NCBI RefSeq assembly: GCF_003386205.1
Contig: NZ_QRDY01000026.1
Coordinates: forward strand, 1-53,751
DNA length: 53,751 bases
Source: Cohnella lupini
Lineage (GTDB): Bacteria > Bacillota > Bacilli > Paenibacillales > Paenibacillaceae
Direction: 5' to 3'
Part shown: piece after piece, positions 8,132 through 16,500 of the stretch
Position numbering within the stretch: position 1 is the stretch's first letter
Layout of the letters: every line of letters begins with the position of its first letter
Program-made: the position numbers and the translations under genes
Notes under the pieces: model-generated
Told to the model about the DNA's origin: nothing
Seen by the model: the letters and a program-made list of their open reading frames with translations, nothing else
The model's database searches: none

Positions 8132-8211
8132 GGCCCCGGCGTGATAGTCGCATTACCATGACCGTGCATACGGTCATGGTGCGACGGAGCGAATCCCACC
8201 CTCTCCGCCAT
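8132..8211 (+). repeat. Palindromic repeat ending in tRNA-Ser 3' copy, unit 2
   Basis: This 80-bp copy differs from 7999-8078 at two positions only; one of them (position 8167 against 8034) lies in the hairpin loop. It again ends with the 22 bases of the tRNA-Ser 3' end. The left part of unit 1 (inverted T-arm and first hairpin) is missing. A third terminator-like hairpin with a T run follows at 8227-8256. Confidence 0.85.
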
Positions 8212-8226
8212 AATCACGCCATTAGC

Positions 8227-8256
8227 AACCGATCCTATTCACGGGGGCGGTTTTTT
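8227..8256 (+). terminator. Terminator-like hairpin after repeat unit 2
   Basis: AACCG (8227-8231) pairs with CGGTT (8248-8252), with an imperfect extension inside, and T residues run to 8256. It is weaker than the two preceding terminators. Confidence 0.5.
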
Positions 8257-8331
8257 GATGCATGCAAACAAGATCGAACGAGCCGCATAAGAAAGGGACA
8301 ATGGGTCAACCTAACGAAGGTGGAGGTGATC

Positions 8332-8682
8332 ATGATGTCAAGCAATGATGAACTGAGCGTTCCTCGGGAAGACTTGGCCGAAGCCTGGCAGCAAACGTTG
8401 CCGGAACGATTGAGCGGCGGCGATAAAGCAGAGGTGCTGGCCGACGAGGCGGATCCGCGTACTCTGCGGGTCAACATTAAGACGGCGGGACATCAGATGT
8501 TGGAATTCGACTTCGCGGTTCAATACGTCGATGCTCGCGAGATCGATATACAGCTTACCGACGTGGAGAAGGACGGACAATCGGTCGATGAACGAACCGA
8601 TATCATGCAAGAGCTGATCGTAGACTATCGACGCCATCTGCATGAAACCGCACAAGCATTGCATCATTATACACATCCTTAG
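8332..8682 (+). CDS. Hypothetical protein, small acidic
   Basis: I do not recognise a family for this 116-residue acidic protein. The start is ATG 8332 or the adjacent ATG 8335, after a strong GGAGGTGAT (8322-8330); the much longer upstream in-frame extension runs through the repeat region and is rejected. The sequence has no signal peptide or membrane segment. It ends in a His-rich tail (RHLHETAQALHHYTHP). It lies 15 bases upstream of a 58-residue gene and sspP, so it may share their (probably sporulation-linked) transcript; that is inference from position. Confidence 0.7.
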   Translation: MMSSNDELSVPREDLAEAWQQTLPERLSGGDKAEVLADEADPRTLRVNIKTAGHQMLEFDFAVQYVDAREIDIQLTDVEKDGQSVDERTDIMQELIVDYRRHLHETAQALHHYTHP

Positions 8683-8697
8683 AAGGAGGCTAACCCG

Positions 8698-8874
8698 TTG
8701 TCCGATTCTAATGGCTTTGCGGATAAAAACTTAAGCAACGTGGCGGAGGACCTAGAGCAGGCTCCGGTTAATTCGCATCAAGCGCAGCAACTGCAGCAGG
8801 ACAAGAACGACCGACGACACCAAGACGCGCTGAATCATGATAAAAAAACGGATTTGAAGCATTTCAAATCGTAG
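8698..8874 (+). CDS. Small hydrophilic protein beside sspP
   Basis: A 58-residue reading frame begins at TTG 8698 after a good AGAAGGAGG. It is rich in Gln, Asp, Lys and His (AQQLQQDKNDRRHQD) and predicted to be unstructured, like many small spore proteins. I cannot assign it to a named Ssp family; it does not resemble the SspO that usually precedes SspP. Spacing of 12 bases to sspP and similar start signals suggest one operon. Confidence 0.6.
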   Translation: MSDSNGFADKNLSNVAEDLEQAPVNSHQAQQLQQDKNDRRHQDALNHDKKTDLKHFKS

Positions 8875-8886
8875 GGGGATCCTCAA

Positions 8887-9036
8887 TTGAGCAAACCTAA
8901 GACGCAATCGGTTCCGCAGCCGTCGGATCATAAATCCCGGAATTCCGATGTAGACCAACAGCCGGTCGAACCGTTGTCCGGCTCGAAGAGCGTGAAAAAC
9001 CGGAATCACACCAGGCATAATAACGCGGAAGGCTAA
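8887..9036 (+). CDS. sspP: Small acid-soluble spore protein P
   Basis: This 49-residue protein starts at TTG 8887 after TAGGGGGAT. Its C-terminal half, PLSGSKSVKNRNHTRHNN, matches the conserved signature of SspP (formerly CotL) from Bacillus, a minor spore protein made in the forespore. The N-terminal half is variable and Gln/Pro/Ser rich. It marks the organism as an endospore former. A terminator follows. Confidence 0.88.
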   Translation: MSKPKTQSVPQPSDHKSRNSDVDQQPVEPLSGSKSVKNRNHTRHNNAEG

Positions 9037-9053
9037 CAAGATAGAATAACAGG

Positions 9054-9079
9054 TCCCGGTGTTTAGCCGGGATTTTTTA
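9054..9079 (+). terminator. sspP terminator
   Basis: TCCCGG (9054-9059) pairs with CCGGGA (9067-9072), followed by a T run. Confidence 0.75.
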
Positions 9080-9137
9080 TTGTGAAAAAAAAGTCAAAAT
9101 ATTGACTAATTAATCGATATTATACCGCCTGGTTAGG

Positions 9138-9166
9138 TTTACCCCCAGTATATACATTGGTATAAT
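9138..9166 (+). promoter_or_regulatory. Promoter of the YitT-family gene
   Basis: TTTACC (9138-9143), a 17-base spacer and a consensus TATAAT (9161-9166) lie 30 bases upstream of the start codon. Confidence 0.6.
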
Positions 9167-9196
9167 TAAATTAACTTAATAAAGGAGGACTTGTCT

Positions 9197-10099
9197 ATGA
9201 CCGATGTAACAACGCATGCGCCGCCAGGCACCATTCAACCGATCCGCCATCACAAGCAAACCCCCTTCGAAGTCGCACGACGTACTTTCTTCATCATTGT
9301 AGGTGCCATTCTTGTCGCGGTGGCTTTGGAAATTTTCCTCATTAACAACTCCATTATCGATGGTGGAATTACGGGTATTTCCATCATGTCCTCGTACTTG
9401 TCGGACATTCCGGTCGGTATCTTCTTATTTCTCCTCAACGTTCCGTTCCTCATTCTAGGTTATCGAACCATTGGCAAGACATTCGCGTTATCCACTCTGC
9501 TAGGCGTTATCGTCTTATCCATTGCAACGACGCTCCTGCACCCCGTCAAACCTTTTACGGACGATATTTTCTTGGCAGCCGTATTCGGAGGCATATTCTT
9601 GGGAGCAGGTACGGGTATCGTCATTCGAGCGGGCGGATCCTTGGATGGTACGGAGATCGTAGCTATTCTGATTAACCGCAAATCTCCGTTTTCCGTCGGA
9701 CAGACGGTTATGTTCATAAACCTGTTCATTCTAGGAAGCGCGGGGTTCGTTTACAGCTGGGATCGCGCAATGTTCTCGTTGATCGCTTATTATATCGCTT
9801 TTAAGGTCATCGATCTTACTATCGAGGGATTCGACGAATCGAAATCTTGCTGGATCATTAGCGAGCATCACAAGGAAATCAGCGATACGATATATGCCCG
9901 TCTTGGACGGGGCACGACGCTGCTACATGGAGAAGGCGGTTCCGGAGATCAGAAGAAAGTGATTTTCTGCGTCATTACCCGTCTGGAAGAAGCAAAGTTA
10001 AAGTCGATCGTTACCGAGATGGATCCGAGTGCTTTTCTTGCGGTAGGGAATATCCACGATGTAAAAGGTGGGAGATTCAAGAAGAAAGACATTCATTAA
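9197..10099 (+). CDS. YitT family membrane protein (DUF161/DUF2179)
   Basis: A 300-residue integral membrane protein. ATG 9197 lies eight bases after AAAGGAGG; a TTG six bases earlier is too close to the ribosome-binding site. Residues ~25-205 contain five or six hydrophobic segments of the YitT_membrane type, with the family motif GGITGIS and GGSLDGTEIVAILI. Residues ~215-298 form the soluble DUF2179 domain (SEHHKEISDTIYARLGRGTT, FCVITRLEEAKLKSIV, DPSAFLAVGNIHDVKGG). The function of the family is not established. Surroundings suggest a single-gene unit with its own promoter. Confidence 0.93.
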   Translation: MTDVTTHAPPGTIQPIRHHKQTPFEVARRTFFIIVGAILVAVALEIFLINNSIIDGGITGISIMSSYLSDIPVGIFLFLLNVPFLILGYRTIGKTFALSTLLGVIVLSIATTLLHPVKPFTDDIFLAAVFGGIFLGAGTGIVIRAGGSLDGTEIVAILINRKSPFSVGQTVMFINLFILGSAGFVYSWDRAMFSLIAYYIAFKVIDLTIEGFDESKSCWIISEHHKEISDTIYARLGRGTTLLHGEGGSGDQKKVIFCVITRLEEAKLKSIVTEMDPSAFLAVGNIHDVKGGRFKKKDIH

Positions 10100-10229
10100 C
10101 ATTAGTTACGGGAATTAACGTATTTTAGCAAAAATTTAACAAAGAAAGTCTTTTCGCTGATGCGGAATTGAGATACAATGAACTTTGCTTGATTTTTAGT
10201 TCATTTACTTGGGAAGGGGTTCTTACAAC

Positions 10230-11354
10230 TTGTTAAAGAGAAAATTAAGCTTCGCATTCTTAGCCGTCATGCTGATGACAGCGATGGTGTTAAGCGGCTG
10301 CACGAAAGACAAGTCGCCTAAAGATGCGTTGACGGCGTCTTTATCGAAATCATCCGATATTAAATCTTATAATTTTAAGGGCAGCATGAAAATCGAGGAT
10401 TTCAACTTCCCCGACGACGAGATGACCGATAGCCAAGCGACTGCCGTGATCAACATGCTGAAAAGCGCCGAGCTGTCTTGGACCGGAGCCTATCGCGCCG
10501 ATCCAAGGCTGATAGAAGTGAATCTTCAACTGGCCTTGAAAGGCGACCTAGCTATTACGTTCAACGTTCCGATCTTGATGACGGAGAAGAAAACGTGGAT
10601 TAAGATTCCGAATATTCCGATGTTGCCGATTCCGGAAGACATTATCGGTAAATTCCTTGAGCTCGATCTGGATGAGCTTGCGGAGCAAGCCGGGCAAACA
10701 ATGCCTACGACGGATATCGCCAAGTCGCAGAAACTCGTTAACGACGTTACGGGAATCGTGTTTAAGCACATTGACGAAGAGGATTATTTGACTGAATTGA
10801 AAGCGAAGGACGCCGGGTTGCCGGAAGAAGTGGATGCGAAGCAAGTCGTTCAATTCCATATGGACCAGTCTCAGATTGAGCCGCTCTTCAATATCATTCT
10901 CGAGAAGATCGCTCCGGAAGTCATCGATTTATTAAGCAATAATCAAGAATACCGCGACATGCTTCAACTAAAGCAAGAAGATCTGGATACAGCTAAGACT
11001 AAGCTTAGCGAAGTGAAGGACGGCGAGGTTTCCGAAGCGCTGGCCGAGATTAAAAAAGAGCTTAAATCTCTAGACATTAAGTCGACTATCGGAATCGATA
11101 AAAAAGAATTCCCGGTTTATTCGGACGCAACGATCAAAGCAGCGATCGAATCAACAGATTTGACCGGTAACATTGGCATTAAAGTGGTATCGCAAATGAC
11201 GGGTATCAATGAAGAGCCGAAGTTCGAGAACAACGAACCGACAGGCGACGCCATCGTTACGTTTGAACAGCTCCAAGAGCAATTGGGCGGTCTGTTCGGA
11301 GGAATGGAAGATATGGAAGGCCTAGATACAGAGGCCACGAACGAAGGCCTGTAA
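10230..11354 (+). CDS. Predicted lipoprotein of unknown function
   Basis: The start is TTG 10230 after GGGAAGGGG. Residues 1-23 are a lipoprotein signal with lipobox LSGC (Cys24). The 374-residue mature region has no transmembrane segment. Its N-terminal part (KDALTASLSKSSDIKSYNFKGSMKI) resembles the lipid- or wall-associated DUF6612/LppX-like lipoproteins of Firmicutes, with long beta-strand-rich stretches and a charged helical segment near residues 250-285. I cannot give a function. A possible -10 TACAAT sits at 10174-10179 without a good -35. A terminator follows. Confidence 0.75.
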   Translation: MLKRKLSFAFLAVMLMTAMVLSGCTKDKSPKDALTASLSKSSDIKSYNFKGSMKIEDFNFPDDEMTDSQATAVINMLKSAELSWTGAYRADPRLIEVNLQLALKGDLAITFNVPILMTEKKTWIKIPNIPMLPIPEDIIGKFLELDLDELAEQAGQTMPTTDIAKSQKLVNDVTGIVFKHIDEEDYLTELKAKDAGLPEEVDAKQVVQFHMDQSQIEPLFNIILEKIAPEVIDLLSNNQEYRDMLQLKQEDLDTAKTKLSEVKDGEVSEALAEIKKELKSLDIKSTIGIDKKEFPVYSDATIKAAIESTDLTGNIGIKVVSQMTGINEEPKFENNEPTGDAIVTFEQLQEQLGGLFGGMEDMEGLDTEATNEGL

Positions 11355-11374
11355 TAGCATCAAAGAATGACGAT

Positions 11375-11400
11375 AACCCTCGCCGGCGGCGAGGGTTTAT
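11375..11400 (+). terminator. Hairpin after the lipoprotein gene
   Basis: AACCCTCGCC (11375-11384) pairs perfectly with GGCGAGGGTT (11388-11397) around a 3-base loop. The T tail is short, but the stem is strong. Confidence 0.7.
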
Positions 11401-11499
11401 TCGTGCGATCGGGTTATGTAATGCTGCAAGGAAGTGCCGCATTCATTCGCTCCATGCAAATATTTGGCGAGGTAAAATAAAACAATTAAGAATAACCCC

Positions 11500-11544
11500 T
11501 TGTGCGCGAACTCCCGTTCCCGTTATAATAAGAACAAATGTTCC
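11500..11544 (+). promoter_or_regulatory. Promoter with two LexA-type (SOS) boxes
   Basis: A promoter (TTGTGC 11500-11505, 18-base spacer, TATAAT 11524-11529) is overlapped by two CGAAC-N4-GTTC-type sites. AGAACAAATGTTCC (11531-11544) fits the Gram-positive LexA consensus CGAACRNRYGTTYC at 13 of 14 positions and lies on the start region. CGAACTCCCGTTCC (11507-11520) lies between the -35 and -10 and keeps both half-sites with two mismatches in the centre. This predicts repression by LexA and induction by DNA damage. Confidence 0.7.
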
Positions 11545-11564
11545 TATAACGGAGGGGTTAATAC

Positions 11565-11753
11565 ATGATTAACGAAATCGAAAGTTGCATCGGTCGCCGA
11601 GTCGATTTGATCTACGTAGACACTGCCGGGAAATTTTCGCAACGCCGCGTCGACTTTTTCGCGATTCGCAACGGTAAAGCCAGAGTGTTCGACGTCAATA
11701 AACGCGGCTTCCGGACGTTGTCCGTCGATCGAATCCTCGCGGTGCAGCTTTGA
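11565..11753 (+). CDS. Small protein resembling a lone WYL-type domain
   Basis: A 62-residue protein starting at ATG 11565 after GGAGGGG. The pattern I-G-R-R-V-D-L-I-Y-V-D ... R-R-V-D ... K-R-G-F-R-T-L-S-V-D-R-I-L-A-V is like the core of a WYL beta-barrel, but the match is by eye and weak. Its stop overlaps the start of the YolD-like gene (TGATG at 11751-11755), so the two are translationally coupled. Expression is predicted to be under LexA control. Confidence 0.6.
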   Translation: MINEIESCIGRRVDLIYVDTAGKFSQRRVDFFAIRNGKARVFDVNKRGFRTLSVDRILAVQL

Positions 11754-11968
11754 TGAGGAAACCGGAAGAGCAAGAATGGGAACAGATTATGCGAGTCCTC
11801 ATGGAGTCGCTAGGCTTGCAAATAACTGCTAATTTTCGTTTATACGATCCATACGAGGAATGCGCGGTCATAGGCGTCGTCGAACGAGTCGATCCGTATA
11901 CCCGCACGTTCGTCGTGGACGGCGAACAGTTTAAAATGGCGGATATTATAGGCGCTACTACGGTTTAA
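11753..11968 (+). CDS. YolD-like protein
   Basis: A 71-residue protein from ATG 11753; a TTG directly before it (11750) is an alternative start. The segments EEQEWEQIMRVLMESL, DPYEECAVIGVVERVDPYTRTFVVDG and ADIIGATTV match the C-terminal core of YolD-like proteins. In Bacillus these are encoded next to Y-family polymerase genes (uvrX, yqjW) and belong to the SOS regulon. Here the N-terminal part typical of YolD (~110 residues) is absent and no polymerase gene is nearby. The SOS-type promoter upstream supports the family call. Confidence 0.72.
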   Translation: MRKPEEQEWEQIMRVLMESLGLQITANFRLYDPYEECAVIGVVERVDPYTRTFVVDGEQFKMADIIGATTV

Positions 11969-11987
11969 CTACTATATGTAAATATGA

Positions 11988-12023
11988 AACAGCCTCCTTG
12001 AGTATCGCGGGAGGTTGTTATTT
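11988..12023 (+). terminator. Terminator after the YolD-like gene
   Basis: AACAGCCTCC (11988-11997) pairs with GGAGGTTGTT (12010-12019) with one G-U pair, followed by ATTTG. Between here and 12302 there is no convincing gene: the stretch is AT rich at first, then holds small hairpins (for example GCGCC/GGCGC near 12205-12220). It could be a 5' leader, but I could not match a known riboswitch. Confidence 0.55.
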
Positions 12024-12302
12024 GTATATAAATGTCGAATCAATCGTTTATATGTCGATTTATATCGAATTATGTAGAAAAATTACCGTTAATTGATGAT
12101 GCGAAAACAATACGTTTACAAAAGGCAGTTATACTCAAGCGTGCTAGGAATAACGGGCTTCTTTGCGGTTATGCACGAAAGGAAGCTAAACCGTTACATA
12201 TGGCGCCGAAGAGGCGCATGCGTGTTGGTAATCGGAAGGAGAAATGCCTTATTCGCTGACATCATGACAGACAAAAATGACGAAAAAGGTGTGAATTTTC
12301 CC

Positions 12303-13487
12303 GTGCGCAAAGACGTCGTACGAACAAGAAAGGCAACGTTCGCGATCTTTATGGCGGCTATTGCGCTCTTGCTAAGTTTTGGCGGTACGGCTGCTGCTCA
12401 CTTCACTTCTACCGGCTATTCCGACATTACGGTAGAAGCGCAGACGTTAAAGTACAGCCTGATTTTCTCGGAACATGACCTCTTGCAAATTTTCCCCGCC
12501 GATAAGAACGGTGACGAGAAGCTCAGCGACGAGGAATTATCGCAATCCATGGACGAGCTAACCAAGCTAGTCGACGACGGCGTTATCGTCACGGGCGACG
12601 GTAAGCTCGGAACGGGAGTCGTGGAAAGCGCCAAACACGTTAAGCGGGCCAGCATGGACATGATCGGCATCGATATTCGCTACGATTTCGCCGCTCCCGT
12701 TAAACGCTACTTGGTGCAATACGATTTTTTCTGGTACAACGGTATCGATTCGGCTCATCGGAATTATGCGACGATCCGATTTGGCGACCAAACAATAGAG
12801 CAAGTACTGAACAAAGAGAATTATATTATTCAGCTTCAAGGGACAACCGACACCTCGCCAGCCGCGGAGACTCCCGCTGTTCCGCCGACCGAACCCGAGA
12901 AACCGGCCATCGTCGATACCGCCGCGCAACCGAAGGGTTCTTGGACGAAAACGTTGAAGGATTTCACCTGGGAGGGTATGATGCACATTTGGTCGGGTAT
13001 CGACCATATGTTGTTCCTTCTAGGCTTAGTGCTTGCATCGAATAAGAAAAAATGGAGCGTCGTTAAGCTTGTTTCCGCTTTTACGGTCGGACACTGCATC
13101 ACGCTCATTCTAGCTTCCCTCGAGCTTGCCTATCTTTCGCCCAAAATCGTCGAACCCTTGATCGCGCTTAGCATCGTCTATGTCGCGGTCGAGAACTTAT
13201 GGAAGAAGGAACGGAAGAGCCAAGTCGGAGTTACTTTGCTGTTCGGATTGGTGCACGGCTTCGGATTCGCCGAAATTTTAAGAGGCACGTTATCCGGTCA
13301 CATGGCGCTTCCGTTATTTTCCTTCAATCTCGGCGTGGAGATCGGACAGCTCGCCGTATTGGCCGTTATCATTCCGCTTCTGTGGGGGCTTAGCCGCCTG
13401 CCGATCAAAATCGACTGGCTGCGCTACGGCTCGGGACTCGTCGGACTTATCGGATTTTATTGGTTTTTGGATCGTATCGGTTTGTAA
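12303..13487 (+). CDS. HupE/UreJ-type membrane protein with EF-hand
   Basis: I place the start at GTG 12303, eleven bases after AAAGGTG, because this gives a normal signal peptide (residues ~1-32, ending near GTAAA). ATG 12264 is in frame but lacks a ribosome-binding site. The 394-residue protein has an extracellular beta-rich part (~33-215) that includes a canonical EF-hand loop at 67-78 (DKNGDEKLSDEE), a Pro-rich linker, and a C-terminal HupE/UreJ_2 domain from ~235. The C-terminal domain has six or so membrane helices with HIWSGIDHMLFLLGL and LVHGFGFAEIL. Members of the wider family are linked to nickel or cobalt handling, but the substrate here is unknown. The next gene starts 46 bases later and is probably co-transcribed. 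Confidence 0.83.
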   Translation: MRKDVVRTRKATFAIFMAAIALLLSFGGTAAAHFTSTGYSDITVEAQTLKYSLIFSEHDLLQIFPADKNGDEKLSDEELSQSMDELTKLVDDGVIVTGDGKLGTGVVESAKHVKRASMDMIGIDIRYDFAAPVKRYLVQYDFFWYNGIDSAHRNYATIRFGDQTIEQVLNKENYIIQLQGTTDTSPAAETPAVPPTEPEKPAIVDTAAQPKGSWTKTLKDFTWEGMMHIWSGIDHMLFLLGLVLASNKKKWSVVKLVSAFTVGHCITLILASLELAYLSPKIVEPLIALSIVYVAVENLWKKERKSQVGVTLLFGLVHGFGFAEILRGTLSGHMALPLFSFNLGVEIGQLAVLAVIIPLLWGLSRLPIKIDWLRYGSGLVGLIGFYWFLDRIGL

Positions 13488-13533
13488 AAAAACATAAGGC
13501 TTAATCTACTCATCCAGGGAGCGTGCACATAAC

Positions 13534-16500
13534 TTGTTAAACAGAAGTTTTAAGCGTTGGGTTTCTATTCTTTCCGTCGCTTCACTATTACTCTCGTCCG
13601 CCTATCGTCCTGTTTCGGCGGAACCGGTTGAACAACCGGGTATTGTGGTCGAAGAGCCGGTTACCGCGGTCGAAGAACCAGGTTTATCGGTCGCCGATGC
13701 CGGTATCGCGGTCGCGGCTCCTAATTTGCTCATTACCGAGCTCGTACCGGATACGACAAACGTAAGCTCTGCGGATGCTTATGAATTTATCGAAGTTTAT
13801 AACAATTCCACCGCGCCGATAAACCTTAAAGATTACGAACTCGTCTACCGTAAAGGAACGGCGGATGGCACGGTCTGGTCGCCCGAAAATAAAGACGCGG
13901 ACATGATCCTCGCGCCTAAAACTTCCGGCGTTATCTGGGTATTTAATAACGCGGCGCTTACCGTCGATCAATTTAACGCCAATTTCCGCACGAATTTTAA
14001 AGAAGGCGTAAATTTATTCCGCTACAGCGGAGCAATGGCGAATTCGGGTTCATTGGCGAGTCCGGTCAACATCGCTTTCCGGGATATGAGCAAAACGGAA
14101 ATCGTCGTCGCATCCTATTGGGACGACAAAGAAACATTGCCGGACATGGGAATCTTCTACGGTCTCCCGACGGACGGCAAAAATATGATTAAAATGCCGC
14201 AAGCCGCCAATTACAAGGCGACGCCAGGCGTCGTTGCAGACTACCAAGTGACGCCTGCGGCGGAGTACGTCAATCAACCGCCGGTCATTACGTACGACTC
14301 TCCTAAATTAGCCTTTAACGGTTCCAGTTTTCCCGTCACCGCGCAAATCTTGAACGCGGAGATGACATCCGGCTCCGATTCGGTTACCGCAGCAGTTTAT
14401 TACAAAGCGGACGAGGCTTCCGTTTATTCTTCGGTCTATCTGTCGCTCGTAGCCGAAGGAAGCTACAAAGTCGATATTCCGAAAGAAGCGCTAACCGGAC
14501 AGCAATTGCATTATTACGTCGAAGCCAAAGACAGCGTTAATACTGCGAAGACGGACGTTTATTCCGTGCCGATTCTCGACGGTCAAGCACTTCCTATTAA
14601 TCATGAACCGGTACTGGAAGCCGACGCTATGAAGGATCTTGTCTTTAACGCCCAAATCTTTAATGCGGAGCAAGGACCATCGCTCAGCGCGGTCGTCTAT
14701 TATAAGACGGAGCACATGACGGCCTTTAAATCCACGGCGATGAAGTCTACGAACGGCACCGATTATACGGTAACCCTTCCCAAAGACAAGCTCTTCGAAA
14801 AAACGATGCAATATTATATCCAAACAAGCAATGGCTTTAGAACTGTCAAGTCGGATACCTATACCGTAATGGTAAAGACTCCTTCGTTCGACGCGCAGAA
14901 GGCGCCTCCTTTGCTCGTCACCGAAGTCGTTCCGGACTCCGCCAACGTAGTAGACGGAACCGCGGACGCATACGAATTTATCGAAGTCTACAACAATACG
15001 GATCGCGACATCAATTACAAAGACTACACGCTTCGCTACCGTTATACGGACAAAGGTCCGGACGGCGACGTGTTGTGGCCTGTCGATCCGAACAAAACGG
15101 TTATTATCCCGGCCGGCAAAGCGGTCGTATTCTGGGTCATCAACTCGCAGAATACAGCCTTGACCGTCGCGAATTTCAACACAAACTACGGTCTTACAGG
15201 CAATAACAGCTTGGTAGAGGACCGGGATATTTTTAGAATCAAAAACGACGGCATGGCCAACGGCGGTCCGCGCGGTCTCATCGTAGCAAGCAATACGGGA
15301 ACCGAGATTTCCGGAGCTTACTATGATACGGACGAAGAAACGGTCGAGAACAAAGGTATTTTCTATATGGTTCCTTTCAACGGAATCACGAAGATGAATC
15401 AATACAGCGCAGGCCTCTCTAAAGCGACCCCAGGATCGGTCGATTCAATTCAAGTGCCGGCCGTCCCCGTGAATCTGACCGATGACACTGTCGCACCGAC
15501 CATCTCGGACCAAACCGGTAAAACCGAAGTTTCGCAGTCCGATAACCTTGAAATCGTCGGAGACGTAAAAGACGATCGTCAAGTTAGTACGGTAACCCTT
15601 TACTACAGAACGGACAAGAGCACTGTTTATAAGCAAGTAAATTTAACCGAAAGCTTCGCGGATACGATGTATCACGCCACGCTCTTCTCTCCGGACCTCA
15701 TCGGCAGAGCTTACGTGGAATACTACTTCGTCGCATCGGATGGTACGAACGAAACCCGTACGGATCCGGTCAAGATGAACATAACGGGAGGATCTGACCA
15801 TAGCCCCCTACGCTTGAACTTGGCGAACGGCGAATACGTATTCGGCGACAAAATCATTAAGGGTACCGGCGAGAGCGTCGACCCGTCGACGCTGCAGCTT
15901 TCGATCGACGATAAGTTGCTGACGGAATCCCTATACAACGCCGCTGAAAAAGACGCGTATTTCGCTTTCGATGTGACCAACGTTAACTATTATTTCAAAA
16001 ACGGCGTCACGATGGGTGAAGAAATCATTAAGATTTTCCTAGATCCGATCAATACCTTTACGACTCTGTCCGTTCCGATCCAGGCCGATCGGCTGAAGGA
16101 AGGCAGCAACGTCATCTCCATCCGGGCGGGTACGAAGGCGTCGCCGTTCGACGATAGCCCGACGGAAAACAAAGACGATTTCGAAATCAAAAATATTCGA
16201 CTCGTGCTGGCGGATGGCACGGAACTTTACGATCCTTTATATTCGAACCCGGACACGATCATCAAGATGGGCGACACAGCCGGGAAGAATCCATTCCTCA
16301 ATTTCAATTTCTCTGTTCCGGCAAGTAAGCTTGCTTCCAGAGCTTATGCGTGGGATACAACGAAAGTCGGCGACGGCACCCATAAAGTAACCGTTGTAAA
16401 CGGACAAACGGTCGTTACCGCGAACGTATCCGTCGACAACACCGCTCCGTCGATTAAGACTTCCGTGGAAGATGGCAAAGAGTATCGCGGTGCCATCTCG

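Noticed and set aside
7999..8211. Two further tRNA-Ser genes
   Set aside because: Only the 3' 22 bases match. There is no matching acceptor 5' strand, D-arm or anticodon arm, so they cannot form a tRNA.
8122..8331. N-terminal extension of the 116-residue acidic protein
   Set aside because: The extension runs through the tRNA-derived repeat and a terminator and lacks a ribosome-binding site, while GGAGGTGAT lies right before ATG 8332.
12020..12302. Riboswitch upstream of the HupE-type gene
   Set aside because: The long leader with small hairpins is suggestive, but I could not fit it to c-di-GMP, NiCo, cobalamin, M-box or fluoride patterns. A covariance-model scan would settle it.
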